Origin: an uncultured Actinobacillus sp.
Lineage (GTDB): Bacteria; Pseudomonadota; Gammaproteobacteria; Enterobacterales; Pasteurellaceae
Direction of reading: 5' to 3'
Length of the DNA stretch: 64,000 nt
NCBI RefSeq assembly: GCF_945915845.1
Contig: NZ_CAMEFX010000004.1
Location: 1 to 64,000, forward strand
Part shown: one piece after another, positions 1 to 7,877 of the stretch
Layout: every line of letters begins with the position of its first letter
How positions within the stretch are numbered: position 1 is the stretch's first letter
Translations under genes and position numbers: made by a program
The notes under the pieces: generated by a model
Told to the model about the DNA's origin: nothing
Database searches by the model: none
What the model saw: only the letters and a program-made list of their open reading frames with translations

Positions 1-42
1 ATTTTTCAAGTTTTCACAACAGCGCGTCGTTGTGTGGGGCGT

Positions 43-70
43 ATTATAGGGATTTCAAAATCCTTTGCAA
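43..70 (-). promoter_or_regulatory. strong promoter reading out of the left edge, stable-RNA-like
   Basis: On the minus strand a -35 TTGCAA (65-70) and a perfect -10 TATAAT (43-48) are separated by 16 bp. The bases after the -10 are GC-rich (ACGCCCC), the discriminator type of stringently controlled rRNA and tRNA promoters. An inverted repeat follows (CACAAC/GTTGTG, 15-34) and no start codon is seen in the remaining 40 bp. I infer a stable-RNA or other highly expressed unit just left of the window; its identity is not visible. Confidence 0.5.
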
Positions 71-144
71 GCACTTTTTTTCAAAAAAGTTGAAATTAAT
101 TTACAAGCGATGATTTTGCATACAAAGTGCGGTCAAAATCTGTA

Positions 145-1551
145 TTATTTTGCTTTTTTGCGCAAATTATCACCATCATTTTTATGCAAACAAGCCATTA
201 GCAAGGCTAAAACAAGGCCAAAACTAGCAGAAATTAAAAAGGTATTGCTAAACGCCTTTGCCAATTCAAGCTGTTCATTTCCCAAGTGTGCGCGCCACAA
301 CGCCAAAATTACAGAAGAAACCGCAATCCCAAATCCAATCCCCACTTGTTGCATCATACTTAACACCGTTGATCCCGCACTGGCTTGCTTATCATTTAAG
401 TCACTAATGGTTAAGGTATTAACTGCGGTAAACATCAAAGACATACAGCCGCCATACCACATCACAACGGGGACATAAATCCATAAAGGCGTACTTTCAT
501 TCAAACAAGACATTGTCGCAATGGCACAAGTCATTAAAATCGCATCAACAATCAATGCTCTTTTATAGCCAAATTTCATCAATAACTTAGTCGTGGAAGT
601 TTTTACCAATATAGAACTTAACGCAATGGGGGCAATCATCAATCCTGCGGTTTGCGCATCATAATGAAACGTAATTTGCAACATCAAAGGTAACAAAAAC
701 GGTACGCCCGATCCCGATATTCGCACAAATAAATTCCCTAAAAGCCCCAATCTAAAGGTACGAATTTTCCACAGCGAAAGCGGAATTAACGCATTCTCAA
801 TACGTGAAGCATAAATCACATAAATCAAAAGCAATCCAACACCACTTGAGATCAGTATCAGCGCTTTCGCTTTTTGATGAATATCTTCCGCAATCACATC
901 TAAGCCGAAAGTTAATGCCACCAATCCCGAAGCAAATAAAAGAAATCCCACCCAATCTAAGCGCGATGATGTACCGTAATCATTCTTCATATATTGATTC
1001 GCCACACCAATACCGACTACAGCAATCGGAATATTAATGAAGAAAATCCAATGCCACGTCATATGCATCACAAACCAACCGCCCAGAATCGGCCCAAGTA
1101 CAGGCCCAATCAAGCCCGCCATGGCCATTAAATTCCAAGCCGAAATTAAATGAGATTTTTGCACATTCCGAATAATTGCCAGCCGTGCCACGGGCATCAT
1201 CAACGCCCCACCAACCCCTTGTAAAATCCGAGACGCAATTAATACATTCAAACTCGAAGACATCGAACAAGCCAAGGATCCCAATCCAAAAACCAATACC
1301 GCAGCTTGAAAGGTTTGGCGTGTACCAAAACGATCGGCGATCCAACCACTCAACGGAATAATGGCCGCTACCGTCAAACTATAACTAATTACCGCCATTT
1401 GCATTTCTAAGGGCGACTCACCCAAACTCGCCGAAATAGCCGGCAACGCCGTATTTAAAATAGTCGCATCCAAAGACTGCATAAATAACGCCATTGCCGC
1501 AATCCACGCCAAGGGGCGATAATTCTCGACTTTGCCTTCAGCATTGATCAT
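145..1551 (-). CDS. MFS multidrug exporter, DHA2 family (MdtD/HsrA-like)
   Basis: Inner-membrane drug:H+ antiporter of the 14-TM DHA2 group, about 468 residues, close to the 471 of E. coli MdtD. The N-terminus shows the family hallmark FMQSLDATILNTALP, followed by the loop motif GWIADRFGTR and the antiporter motif C region GPVLGPILGG. Hydrophobic segments run along the whole length. Two starts are possible: ATG at 1560 overlaps the mobB stop as ATGA, while ATG at 1551 has an AGGA 8 bases upstream; I chose the latter. It is the last gene of a three-gene minus-strand set with mobB and a small membrane protein. The substrate is unknown. An uptake signal lies just past the stop (125-133). Confidence 0.85.
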   Translation of the reverse strand: MINAEGKVENYRPLAWIAAMALFMQSLDATILNTALPAISASLGESPLEMQMAVISYSLTVAAIIPLSGWIADRFGTRQTFQAAVLVFGLGSLACSMSSSLNVLIASRILQGVGGALMMPVARLAIIRNVQKSHLISAWNLMAMAGLIGPVLGPILGGWFVMHMTWHWIFFINIPIAVVGIGVANQYMKNDYGTSSRLDWVGFLLFASGLVALTFGLDVIAEDIHQKAKALILISSGVGLLLIYVIYASRIENALIPLSLWKIRTFRLGLLGNLFVRISGSGVPFLLPLMLQITFHYDAQTAGLMIAPIALSSILVKTSTTKLLMKFGYKRALIVDAILMTCAIATMSCLNESTPLWIYVPVVMWYGGCMSLMFTAVNTLTISDLNDKQASAGSTVLSMMQQVGIGFGIAVSSVILALWRAHLGNEQLELAKAFSNTFLISASFGLVLALLMACLHKNDGDNLRKKAK

Positions 1552-1556
1552 CACGC

Positions 1557-2066
1557 TCATCCTATTTTCACTTGCTGCTGATAATAATCCATAATAAAAG
1601 AAGTTATTTCCGAAATTTCATTAAGATTTAACCACACTTTATCTGTTTGCACTTCATAATCCGTTGCAACAGCAAGCACATCTTGATCCAATTCAGGAAA
1701 AGGTTTTGTCATCGACTGACGATGAAGCAAAATTTTGGGAATCGGTTCTTGCTTAAATCCTTCCACCAAAATCAAATCCGTTAAAGCGGGGTCAAATTGC
1801 GTTGCCAAATAGGTTAAAGAAACAGGTGCCACAGGCGTTTCCGTCATTAATGCCCAACGAGTATCACAAGCCATAATCACCTGACTTGCCCCCGCTTCTT
1901 TCATGCGCCAGCTATCTTTGCCTTCTTTATCCACCGTTGCATTATGATGGCTATGTTTAATCACCGCCACACGCAATCCAAGTGCGGTTAATTCCGGCAC
2001 GATTTTTTCAAGCAAAGTGGTTTTGCCGCTACCGCTGTAACCGGTAATACCCAATAATGGAATCAT
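1557..2066 (-). CDS. mobB: molybdopterin-guanine dinucleotide biosynthesis adaptor MobB
   Basis: Small GTP-binding protein of 169 residues that assists MobA in attaching GMP to molybdopterin for DMSO reductase-family enzymes. The P-loop GYSGSGKTT is at residues 9-17, and the family motif VIKHSHHN follows at about 36-43. Length matches the family (about 170). The stop overlaps the downstream MFS gene, and its own ATG overlaps the stop of the upstream membrane-protein gene by ATGA, so translation is probably coupled. Its partner mobA lies far away at 48.1 kb in this window. Confidence 0.93.
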   Translation of the reverse strand: MIPLLGITGYSGSGKTTLLEKIVPELTALGLRVAVIKHSHHNATVDKEGKDSWRMKEAGASQVIMACDTRWALMTETPVAPVSLTYLATQFDPALTDLILVEGFKQEPIPKILLHRQSMTKPFPELDQDVLAVATDYEVQTDKVWLNLNEISEITSFIMDYYQQQVKIG

Positions 2067-2443
2067 TCTTTGTCTTCTTTTAAGTTATTCGCCACAAATT
2101 TTTGTAATTGTGCAATTTCACGTTTCGCCTTATCTGAAAGCACTTTATTCTCTCGTAGCATTTGTTCGCTACGTAGCTGAATATATTTCAAATAATCGCC
2201 ATTTTTTGTGTGTTCAAATTGCGCTTTTGCCGCATACATTTCATTAAAATCTTTATTCGCCTGTGCCAATAACATTTTTTGCCCCATCAACACAAACAAC
2301 GCCAAAATCAATGCCACAATTGACGCATATTGCGAAACATACCAAAGCAATCCGGCAATAACTAAAAGTGCGGTGACTAATGGCGATGAATTTTTAACGT
2401 AGGTTTCTGCCGGTGGTGCTTTGATTAATTCTTTTAAATTCAT
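2063..2443 (-). CDS. small inner-membrane protein of unknown function
   Basis: I do not recognise this 126-residue protein. After a short polar N-terminus it has two adjacent hydrophobic segments (about residues 23-63), then a charged, probably coiled C-terminal half rich in K, E, Q and A ending in KEDKE. The ATG at 2443 has a good GAGGA seven bases upstream; an upstream in-frame extension to 2506 would read through the uptake signal at 2474-2482 and is rejected. It overlaps mobB by 4 bp and is the first gene of the set, so it is probably co-transcribed with mobB and the exporter. A second uptake signal lies inside it (2366-2374). Confidence 0.7.
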   Translation of the reverse strand: MNLKELIKAPPAETYVKNSSPLVTALLVIAGLLWYVSQYASIVALILALFVLMGQKMLLAQANKDFNEMYAAKAQFEHTKNGDYLKYIQLRSEQMLRENKVLSDKAKREIAQLQKFVANNLKEDKE

Positions 2444-2507
2444 ATTCACATCCTCAAAATATTGTTTTTTCTGACCGCACTTTTCTCTTTTCACACACAA
2501 AAACAAA

Positions 2508-2525
2508 GGCAGCCCGAAAGCTGCC
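2508..2525 (-). terminator. rho-independent terminator of manXYZ
   Basis: Read on the minus strand, a perfect GGCAGC/GCTGCC stem with a 6-base loop is followed by TTTGTTTTT. It sits 28 bp past the manZ stop codon. Confidence 0.88.
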
Positions 2526-2552
2526 CTAAATCATATCATTATTTCAACGAAA

Positions 2553-3380
2553 TTACGCCAAAATACCTAACCAATAACCTAAAATCCCCACACCGAATAA
2601 TGCAAAGATAATGTACATGGCGTTTACTTTACGGCGTAATAATGCCATACAAACGAATGTTAACAATAACGCCATTAGGCCCGGTAATAAAGAATCTAAC
2701 ACGCTTTGAACAGTTGTTACTACTTCTTGACCTTCTTGGTTAACATAGCGTGAAAGTTCAAGTGGGATATTGATGCTTGTCCATTTGGACACCAAGGAGC
2801 CCATGACAAAGAGACCAAGAATTGACGCCCCTTGAGTCACTTTTTGTAAACGGCCGCCACCCATATCACCCACGATTTCCGTCCCTTTTTGGTAACCGTA
2901 TTTGAAACCATACCAACGGGTTAAGGCACGGAAAATATTGATACCGATAAAGAACAATAATGGGCCAAGTAAGCTACCGCTAATCGCAAGACCGGCACCA
3001 AGTGCGGCTAAAACCGGGCGTAATGTTCCCCAGAAAATCGGGTCACCCACACCGGCTAAAGGCCCCATAAGACCCACTTTCACACCGCTGATTGCCGCAT
3101 CATCAATGTCCGCACCATTGGCGCGCTCTTCTTCCATCGCGGCAGTAACGCCCATAATGGCAGAACCCACCCAAGGTTGTGTGTTGAAGAACTCAAGGTG
3201 ACGTTTTAAGGCTGCCGCTTGATCTTCTTTGCTTGAGTAAAGACGTTTGATTGCAGGAATCATTGATACCGCAAAACCCATAGATTGCATACGTTCAAAG
3301 TTGAAAGAACCTAATAAAAAGGTTGAACGCCAGTAAGTTGAGCGAATATCCGCTGCAGTTAATTGTTTTTTCTCAGACAT
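2553..3380 (-). CDS. manZ: mannose PTS permease subunit IID
   Basis: Membrane component EIID of the mannose/glucose/hexosamine phosphotransferase system; with EIIC it forms the translocation channel. The protein closely follows E. coli ManZ, including the NFERMQ.MGF N-terminal block, HLEFFNTQP, GPLAGVGDPIFWGT and the hydrophobic C-terminus. ATG at 3380 is chosen because GAAGGAA precedes it; a TTG six bases further upstream is less likely. It is the third gene of manXYZ, 14 bp after manY, and is followed by a clear terminator. Confidence 0.95.
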   Translation of the reverse strand: MSEKKQLTAADIRSTYWRSTFLLGSFNFERMQSMGFAVSMIPAIKRLYSSKEDQAAALKRHLEFFNTQPWVGSAIMGVTAAMEEERANGADIDDAAISGVKVGLMGPLAGVGDPIFWGTLRPVLAALGAGLAISGSLLGPLLFFIGINIFRALTRWYGFKYGYQKGTEIVGDMGGGRLQKVTQGASILGLFVMGSLVSKWTSINIPLELSRYVNQEGQEVVTTVQSVLDSLLPGLMALLLTFVCMALLRRKVNAMYIIFALFGVGILGYWLGILA

Positions 3381-3394
3381 TTTCAAATTCCTTC

Positions 3395-4192
3395 TTATAG
3401 ACCTTCAAGTTCATCATCTGCAAGTTCACGTTTTGCTTGCGTTGCCACTTGCGCGTTTTGGTTAAATTGTGGGTTTAATTGGATATAGATTAATGCTAAG
3501 CATGCGCCTAAGAAACCTAAACCCACTAAGTTGTAGTCAGAGAATGACGCGATAACGAAACCCAAGAAGAAGAATGGCATTAACGCACCTGCGCGCATCA
3601 TATTGATCACCATCGCATAACCTACGACCACGATAAATCCACCTGCGATTTGTAAACCACGTGTTACCACTTCAGGAATTGCATTTAAGGCGTTAGTAAC
3701 TGTATCTGTACCTGCCACTAAAGCCACTGCAAATGTCGGGATTGCCACACGTAACGCTTGTAACGCCAAGCCTGTGAAGTGACAAAGTTCGATACCACGG
3801 AAGTTGGCTTGTGTCGCATAATCGTCCGCTTTGTGTTGTAAGAAAATGGTTAAAGTACGTACAAAGATCGTCAATACTTGACCTGCTGCTGCTACCGGAA
3901 TGGCTACCGCGATAGCTGTCGTTTTGTCTTGACCGCCTTTGATAACAAGGATAGCCGCGATAACAGAGGCTAATGCCGCATCCGGTGCCATTGCCGCACC
4001 TACGTTCATCCAGCCAAGCGCTAACATTTCAAGCATACCGCCTACGATAATGCCGGATTGCAAATCGCCAAGCACTAAACCGATTAAGGTACAAGCGACC
4101 AACGGACGATGTGTTTGACGTTCATCAAGCACAGAACCCATACCGCAAATTGCAGCCACCAATGTGACTAAGATAATTTCTAATGTTGTCAT
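3395..4192 (-). CDS. manY: mannose PTS permease subunit IIC
   Basis: EIIC of the mannose PTS, 265 residues with about six to eight hydrophobic segments. Family blocks are evident: GMGSVLDERQTHRPL near residues 17-31, then GLVLGDLQSGIIVGG and LGWMNVGAAMAPDAALAS. The ATG is preceded by AAGGAA and the manX stop is 12 bp upstream, so the three man genes form one transcript. EIIC recognises the sugar while it is phosphorylated by the EIIAB protein encoded upstream. Confidence 0.95.
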   Translation of the reverse strand: MTTLEIILVTLVAAICGMGSVLDERQTHRPLVACTLIGLVLGDLQSGIIVGGMLEMLALGWMNVGAAMAPDAALASVIAAILVIKGGQDKTTAIAVAIPVAAAGQVLTIFVRTLTIFLQHKADDYATQANFRGIELCHFTGLALQALRVAIPTFAVALVAGTDTVTNALNAIPEVVTRGLQIAGGFIVVVGYAMVINMMRAGALMPFFFLGFVIASFSDYNLVGLGFLGACLALIYIQLNPQFNQNAQVATQAKRELADDELEGL

Positions 4193-4204
4193 AAGTTAGT
4201 TTCC

Positions 4205-5170
4205 TTAGAATTGGAGAGCATCTAATTTTGCTTTTGTAATTTCGACTTTCGGGTTGCTTGCCACTTTTTGCATAGTTAAATCAACCCCTAAATCTAATAA
4301 TTTATGGAAAGCTTCCACATCAGCTTTGCCCACAGTCACCGCATCAGATAACATTTTATTGCCATCTTTATACGTCATACCGCCCACGTTCACTTTGTCG
4401 ATTTTCACACCGCCCTCGATTAAACGTAAAACATCTGCAGGTTTAGTCACTAACCATAAAATGTTTTTGCCCGTATATTGTGGATTGTGGTAAACCTTAA
4501 TCGCTTTTTCTACAGGGATGACATAACCTTTTAAACCAGGTGGTACAATTTGTAGCAATAATTCACTACGTAATTTATCGTTGGCAACTTCATCGCTAAT
4601 CGCAAAAATTGCTTCACATTTCACCGCTTTTGCCCAAGAGGTTGCGACTTGACCATGAATCAAACGGTCATCGATACGCAACAACGTAATATTCATATTA
4701 CCTTTTAGGTTAGGATTGCGCGGAGCCGGTGCTGTAACAGGTACCGGCTCTGCTTTTGGCGCAGGTGCCGCTTTAGGCTCTGGATTACGGAATGATTTCA
4801 CCGCCATCACACCCACTTCTTTGGCCGTTTCAGCTAATTCTTCAAGATCTGCACTGTCTTTTGCATCCAACACCTCTAGCAACATTGGAAGACTAATGCC
4901 TGTTACAATATCCGTATTGTCTCGGTTTGCCGCAACACGCGCTGCCGCGTTATATGGGCTACCACCAAATAAATCCACAAGGAACAGAACTGGTTCATTT
5001 TCAGGGAGTTTTTCAATAATTGCGTTATATTTGGCAACTAAATCATCACCACCTTCACCAGGTAAGAATGTAACAACATGGGTATTTTCATCTTCACCGA
5101 AAACCATTGCAGCTGAGTTTACGATTTCTTCTGAAAATTTACCGTGTGTCGCAACGATAATATGAGTCAT
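4205..5170 (-). CDS. manX: mannose PTS fused IIAB component
   Basis: Cytoplasmic phosphotransfer protein of 321 residues. Domain IIA (about 1-130) has the active-site His in IIVATHGKFS (residue 9). Domain IIB (about 156-321) has its phosphorylated His in RIDDRLIHGQVA. An Ala/Pro/Lys/Glu-rich linker (AAPAPKAEPVP) joins the domains. Phosphate passes from HPr through both His residues to the sugar bound by ManYZ. ATG at 5170 follows GGAGA; a longer reading to 5218 lacks a ribosome site. First gene of manXYZ, driven by the promoter at 5264-5291. Confidence 0.95.
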   Translation of the reverse strand: MTHIIVATHGKFSEEIVNSAAMVFGEDENTHVVTFLPGEGGDDLVAKYNAIIEKLPENEPVLFLVDLFGGSPYNAAARVAANRDNTDIVTGISLPMLLEVLDAKDSADLEELAETAKEVGVMAVKSFRNPEPKAAPAPKAEPVPVTAPAPRNPNLKGNMNITLLRIDDRLIHGQVATSWAKAVKCEAIFAISDEVANDKLRSELLLQIVPPGLKGYVIPVEKAIKVYHNPQYTGKNILWLVTKPADVLRLIEGGVKIDKVNVGGMTYKDGNKMLSDAVTVGKADVEAFHKLLDLGVDLTMQKVASNPKVEITKAKLDALQF

Positions 5171-5233
5171 TTCAGATCTCCATTTTAAGTAAAAAATTTG
5201 GGTTTCACGTTTCAGCAAAGCATCAAATAAAAA

Positions 5234-5247
5234 AGCAAACGTTTGCT
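5234..5247. promoter_or_regulatory. LacI/GalR-type operator before manX
   Basis: Perfect 14-bp palindrome AGCAAACGTTTGCT with the central CG typical of PurR/GalR/LacI-family operators. It starts about 10 bp downstream of the predicted manX transcription start (near 5257), where a repressor would block the promoter. Which regulator binds is not known. Confidence 0.65.
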
Positions 5248-5263
5248 CGAAAAATGCTGTCCT

Positions 5264-5291
5264 AGTGTATTTTTTGCCTAAAAATAGTCAA
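5264..5291 (-). promoter_or_regulatory. manXYZ promoter
   Basis: On the minus strand, -35 TTGACT (5286-5291) and -10 TACACT (5264-5269) with 16-bp spacing. It lies between a CRP-like site upstream and a palindromic operator downstream, the layout of a catabolite-controlled, repressible sugar operon. Confidence 0.75.
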
Positions 5292-5305
5292 ACAATTTTT
5301 TTCTA

Positions 5306-5327
5306 AAGTTTGATCAAGATCACACTA
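5306..5327. promoter_or_regulatory. CRP site before manX
   Basis: TTTGA-N6-TCACA matches the CRP consensus TGTGA-N6-TCACA except at one base. Its centre (5316.5) is about 60 bp before the predicted start, the class I activation position. Confidence 0.7.
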
Positions 5328-5378
5328 AATTTTTAGTTGATTCATTTTTTAAAAATCTTGCCATGGTTTAACCGCACT

Positions 5379-5927
5379 TTAACACGGAAGGATTTCCTCC
5401 AACACCACAGGCAATTCCGTCACCCCTGCACTCTCCGTAAAATGCTTATAGCCATTTAACAACAAATACTTCGCCTCCAACTGTTCCGCTAGTTGAGCGG
5501 TAAATTGAGGATTCACCACATGATCATCAGCTGAAGCAATCGCTGTACGTTGAGGAATATTGGCAATAAGTTGAGAGTAATTTAACGTTTCTTGAGTAAA
5601 TTCCTCTAATTCAGGCAAATTGGGTAAATGCTGATCAAAACCGGCCACGAGAATAAGCTTGTTGATTTTCTGATTTTGGCTTGCTAAAAAACGTAATGTC
5701 GCAATACATCCCAAACTATGCCCAACAAAAATATCTGTTTCTCGAATTTCAGGGATTTCTGATTGATGATAAGCAAGCCATTCTTGTGGATGGGGGTGAG
5801 CGGAATTCGGCATATCAAAGACTTCAACATAAAACCCTTGATTCTCTAACCGCGCTTTTAACCAGGGAAACCAATGTTTTTGTGAATTGGCGGTATAACC
5901 ATGGGTAATAAAAACTCGTTGTTGCAT
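5379..5927 (-). CDS. RBBP9/YdeN-family serine hydrolase
   Basis: Small alpha/beta-hydrolase of 182 residues, cytoplasmic. The nucleophile elbow GHSLGC is near residue 70, an Asp lies in ASADDHVV (about 134-140), and the catalytic His is probably in GYKHF near residue 163. N-terminal FITHGY is the usual oxyanion strand. The family (COG3545/DUF452-like RBBP9 proteins) hydrolyses small esters or peptides, but the natural substrate is unknown. ATG at 5927 follows AAGGAG. It stands alone between manXYZ and the divergent NSS transporter. Confidence 0.82.
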   Translation of the reverse strand: MQQRVFITHGYTANSQKHWFPWLKARLENQGFYVEVFDMPNSAHPHPQEWLAYHQSEIPEIRETDIFVGHSLGCIATLRFLASQNQKINKLILVAGFDQHLPNLPELEEFTQETLNYSQLIANIPQRTAIASADDHVVNPQFTAQLAEQLEAKYLLLNGYKHFTESAGVTELPVVLEEILPC

Positions 5928-5990
5928 CTCAATTCTCCTTAAATTTTGCGAAAAATATAACAGATTTTGCCGTATTTATCGGTGTTTTTC

Positions 5991-6018
5991 TTGACTGAGC
6001 ACAAAATTCCTTTATATT
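5991..6018 (+). promoter_or_regulatory. promoter of the NSS transporter operon
   Basis: -35 TTGACT (5991-5996) and -10 TATATT (6013-6018), 16-bp spacing, about 47 bp before the transporter start codon. Confidence 0.6.
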
Positions 6019-6064
6019 TCATAGTTTACTTTCACTTAACAATCAAAAAAACAGGAGCGTCTGA

Positions 6065-7570
6065 ATGAGCAATTCAAAACGCGAAACATTCTCCGGGCGT
6101 AAAGCCTTTATTATGGCTGCTATTGGTTCTGCAGTCGGTCTCGGAAACATTTGGCGTTTCCCTTATACCACTTACGAAAACGGCGGTGGTGCCTTTATCA
6201 TTCCTTATATCATCGCGTTATTAACCGCGGGTATTCCCTTGTTATTCTTAGACTACGCCATTGGTCACCGTCACCGTGGAGGTGCACCATTGTCTTACCG
6301 TCGTTTCAACCGTCATTTTGAGACTTTCGGTTGGTGGCAGGTGATGGTGAACGTTATCATTGGCTTGTATTATGCCGTGGTATTAGGTTGGGCTGCCACT
6401 TATACCTATTTTTCTTTCAGTAAAGCCTGGGGGGACAAACCTGTCGATTTCTTTATTGGCAACTTCCTCAAAATGGGCGATATTGCACAAGGTATTAGCT
6501 TAGAGTTTGTTGGTATGGTCGTGGGACCATTAATTGCAGTCTGGATCATTGCATTGGCAGTATTAGCCCTTGGTGTTCAAAAAGGAATTTCAAAATCCTC
6601 AAGTATTCTTATGCCATTGCTCATTATCATGTTCTTATCTTTAGTTATCTATTCTCTAACCTTAGATGGCGCGGCAAAAGGCTTAAATGCACTCTTTACA
6701 CCAGACTGGGACAAACTTTCCGACCCAAGTGTATGGATTGCTGCTTACGGGCAAATTTTCTTCTCACTATCAATCTGTTTCGGCATCATGGTAACCTATG
6801 CTTCCTACTTGAAAAAAGATTCCGATTTAACAGGTACAGGCTTAGTGGTAGGTTTTGCCAACTCAAGTTTTGAAGTTTTGGCTGGTATCGGTGTATTCTC
6901 AGCGCTAGGTTTCATGGCTACTGCACAAGGTGTAGAAGTCAGCGAGGTCGCTAAAGGCGGTATTGGTTTAGCATTCTTTGCTTTCCCAACTATTATCAAT
7001 GAAATCACCCCATTTGGTGAAATCATTGGTGTATTATTCTTTGGTTCATTAACCTTTGCAGCATTAACCTCTTTTATCTCTGTGATTGAAGTAATTATTT
7101 CGGCAGTCCAAGATAAACTTCGTATTCGCCGTTCAAAAGTGACCTTTATCGTGGGTTTACCAATGATGTTTGTGTCCGTTGTATTATTTGGAACCACAAC
7201 AGGCTTACCAATGCTCGATGTTCTCGATAAATTCGTCAACTATTTCGGTATTGTTGCCGTAGCCTTTGTTTCACTCATGGTGATTGTTGCCAATGAAAAA
7301 CTCGGTTTATTGGGCGAGCATATCAATGAAACGTCCTCATTTAAAGTGGGCTTCTTCTGGCGTTTATGTATTGTTGTCACAACAGGGATTTTAGCCTTTA
7401 TGCTCTTTAGTGAAGGGGCAAAAGTCTTTACAGATGGCTATGAAGGATATCCAAGTTGGTTTATTAACATTTTTGGCTGGGGAATGGCAGGCAGCCTCGT
7501 TGTTGTTGCATTCTTGCTCTCTCGCTTAAAATGGAAAAGCGAAACTTTAGCGGAACATAAAGGAGAATAA
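6065..7570 (+). CDS. NSS-family sodium-dependent amino acid transporter
   Basis: Neurotransmitter:sodium symporter family (LeuT fold), 501 residues with about 12 membrane segments. The N-terminus carries the highly conserved [15 protein letters not shown] block that forms the substrate and Na+ sites, followed by [11 protein letters not shown]. Because a MetS small subunit follows 2 bp after the stop, the best guess is a MetP-like methionine/alanine importer. ATG at 6065 follows AGGAG. A promoter lies upstream and a hairpin terminator follows metS. Confidence 0.9.
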   Translation: MSNSKRETFSGRKAFIMAAIGSAVGLGNIWRFPYTTYENGGGAFIIPYIIALLTAGIPLLFLDYAIGHRHRGGAPLSYRRFNRHFETFGWWQVMVNVIIGLYYAVVLGWAATYTYFSFSKAWGDKPVDFFIGNFLKMGDIAQGISLEFVGMVVGPLIAVWIIALAVLALGVQKGISKSSSILMPLLIIMFLSLVIYSLTLDGAAKGLNALFTPDWDKLSDPSVWIAAYGQIFFSLSICFGIMVTYASYLKKDSDLTGTGLVVGFANSSFEVLAGIGVFSALGFMATAQGVEVSEVAKGGIGLAFFAFPTIINEITPFGEIIGVLFFGSLTFAALTSFISVIEVIISAVQDKLRIRRSKVTFIVGLPMMFVSVVLFGTTTGLPMLDVLDKFVNYFGIVAVAFVSLMVIVANEKLGLLGEHINETSSFKVGFFWRLCIVVTTGILAFMLFSEGAKVFTDGYEGYPSWFINIFGWGMAGSLVVVAFLLSRLKWKSETLAEHKGE

Positions 7571-7572
7571 CA

Positions 7573-7665
7573 ATGTCAACAAGCGCAATAATTATGATGA
7601 TATCGGCATTAGTCATCATCTGGGGTGGATTGATTCTATCCATTTTCCATTTGCCAAAAGAATAA
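7573..7665 (+). CDS. metS: methionine/alanine importer small subunit MetS
   Basis: A 30-residue single-pass membrane peptide beginning MSTSAIIMMISALVIIWGG and ending FHLPKE. It starts 2 bp after the NSS transporter stop, preceded by AGGAG (7561-7565). This matches the small subunit family that pairs with MetP-type NSS transporters: tiny, with a Trp-Gly-Gly in the helix and a short charged tail. It is probably needed for the activity of the large subunit. Confidence 0.85.
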   Translation: MSTSAIIMMISALVIIWGGLILSIFHLPKE

Positions 7666-7670
7666 AAAAA

Positions 7671-7707
7671 TTAACCGCACTTTAAGAGATTTCTTAAGTG
7701 CGGTTAA
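7671..7707. terminator. terminator made of paired uptake signals
   Basis: Two uptake signals in inverted orientation (7674-7682 and 7696-7704) form a 12-bp stem TTAACCGCACTT/AAGTGCGGTTAA with A/T tracts on both sides. It ends the transporter-metS transcript and can also end the convergent feo transcript. Confidence 0.85.
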
Positions 7708-7736
7708 ATTTTACGACCTTTTATGTGTTTGCTCAG

Positions 7737-7877
7737 TTAATGACAACCACCACCTTTTTTACCACAGCATTTATCACAACCATTACAAACACCACGCTTG
7801 CGATTAAGTACAAACTTCCAAACAATATAACCCACGCAAGCCATACCAATTATTCCTACAATAATATTTTGAATCAT
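7737..7877 (-). CDS. FeoB-associated Cys-rich membrane peptide
   Basis: A 46-residue peptide: one N-terminal membrane helix (IIVGIIGMACVGYIVW), then a basic linker and a Cys/Gly tail ending CNGCDKCCGKKGGGCH. Its ATG overlaps the feoB stop by ATGA, so it is the third gene of the feo operon in the place FeoC holds in E. coli. It fits the FeoB-associated Cys-rich membrane protein family. The five tail cysteines suggest metal or redox sensing, but its role is unproven. Confidence 0.88.
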   Translation of the reverse strand: MIQNIIVGIIGMACVGYIVWKFVLNRKRGVCNGCDKCCGKKGGGCH

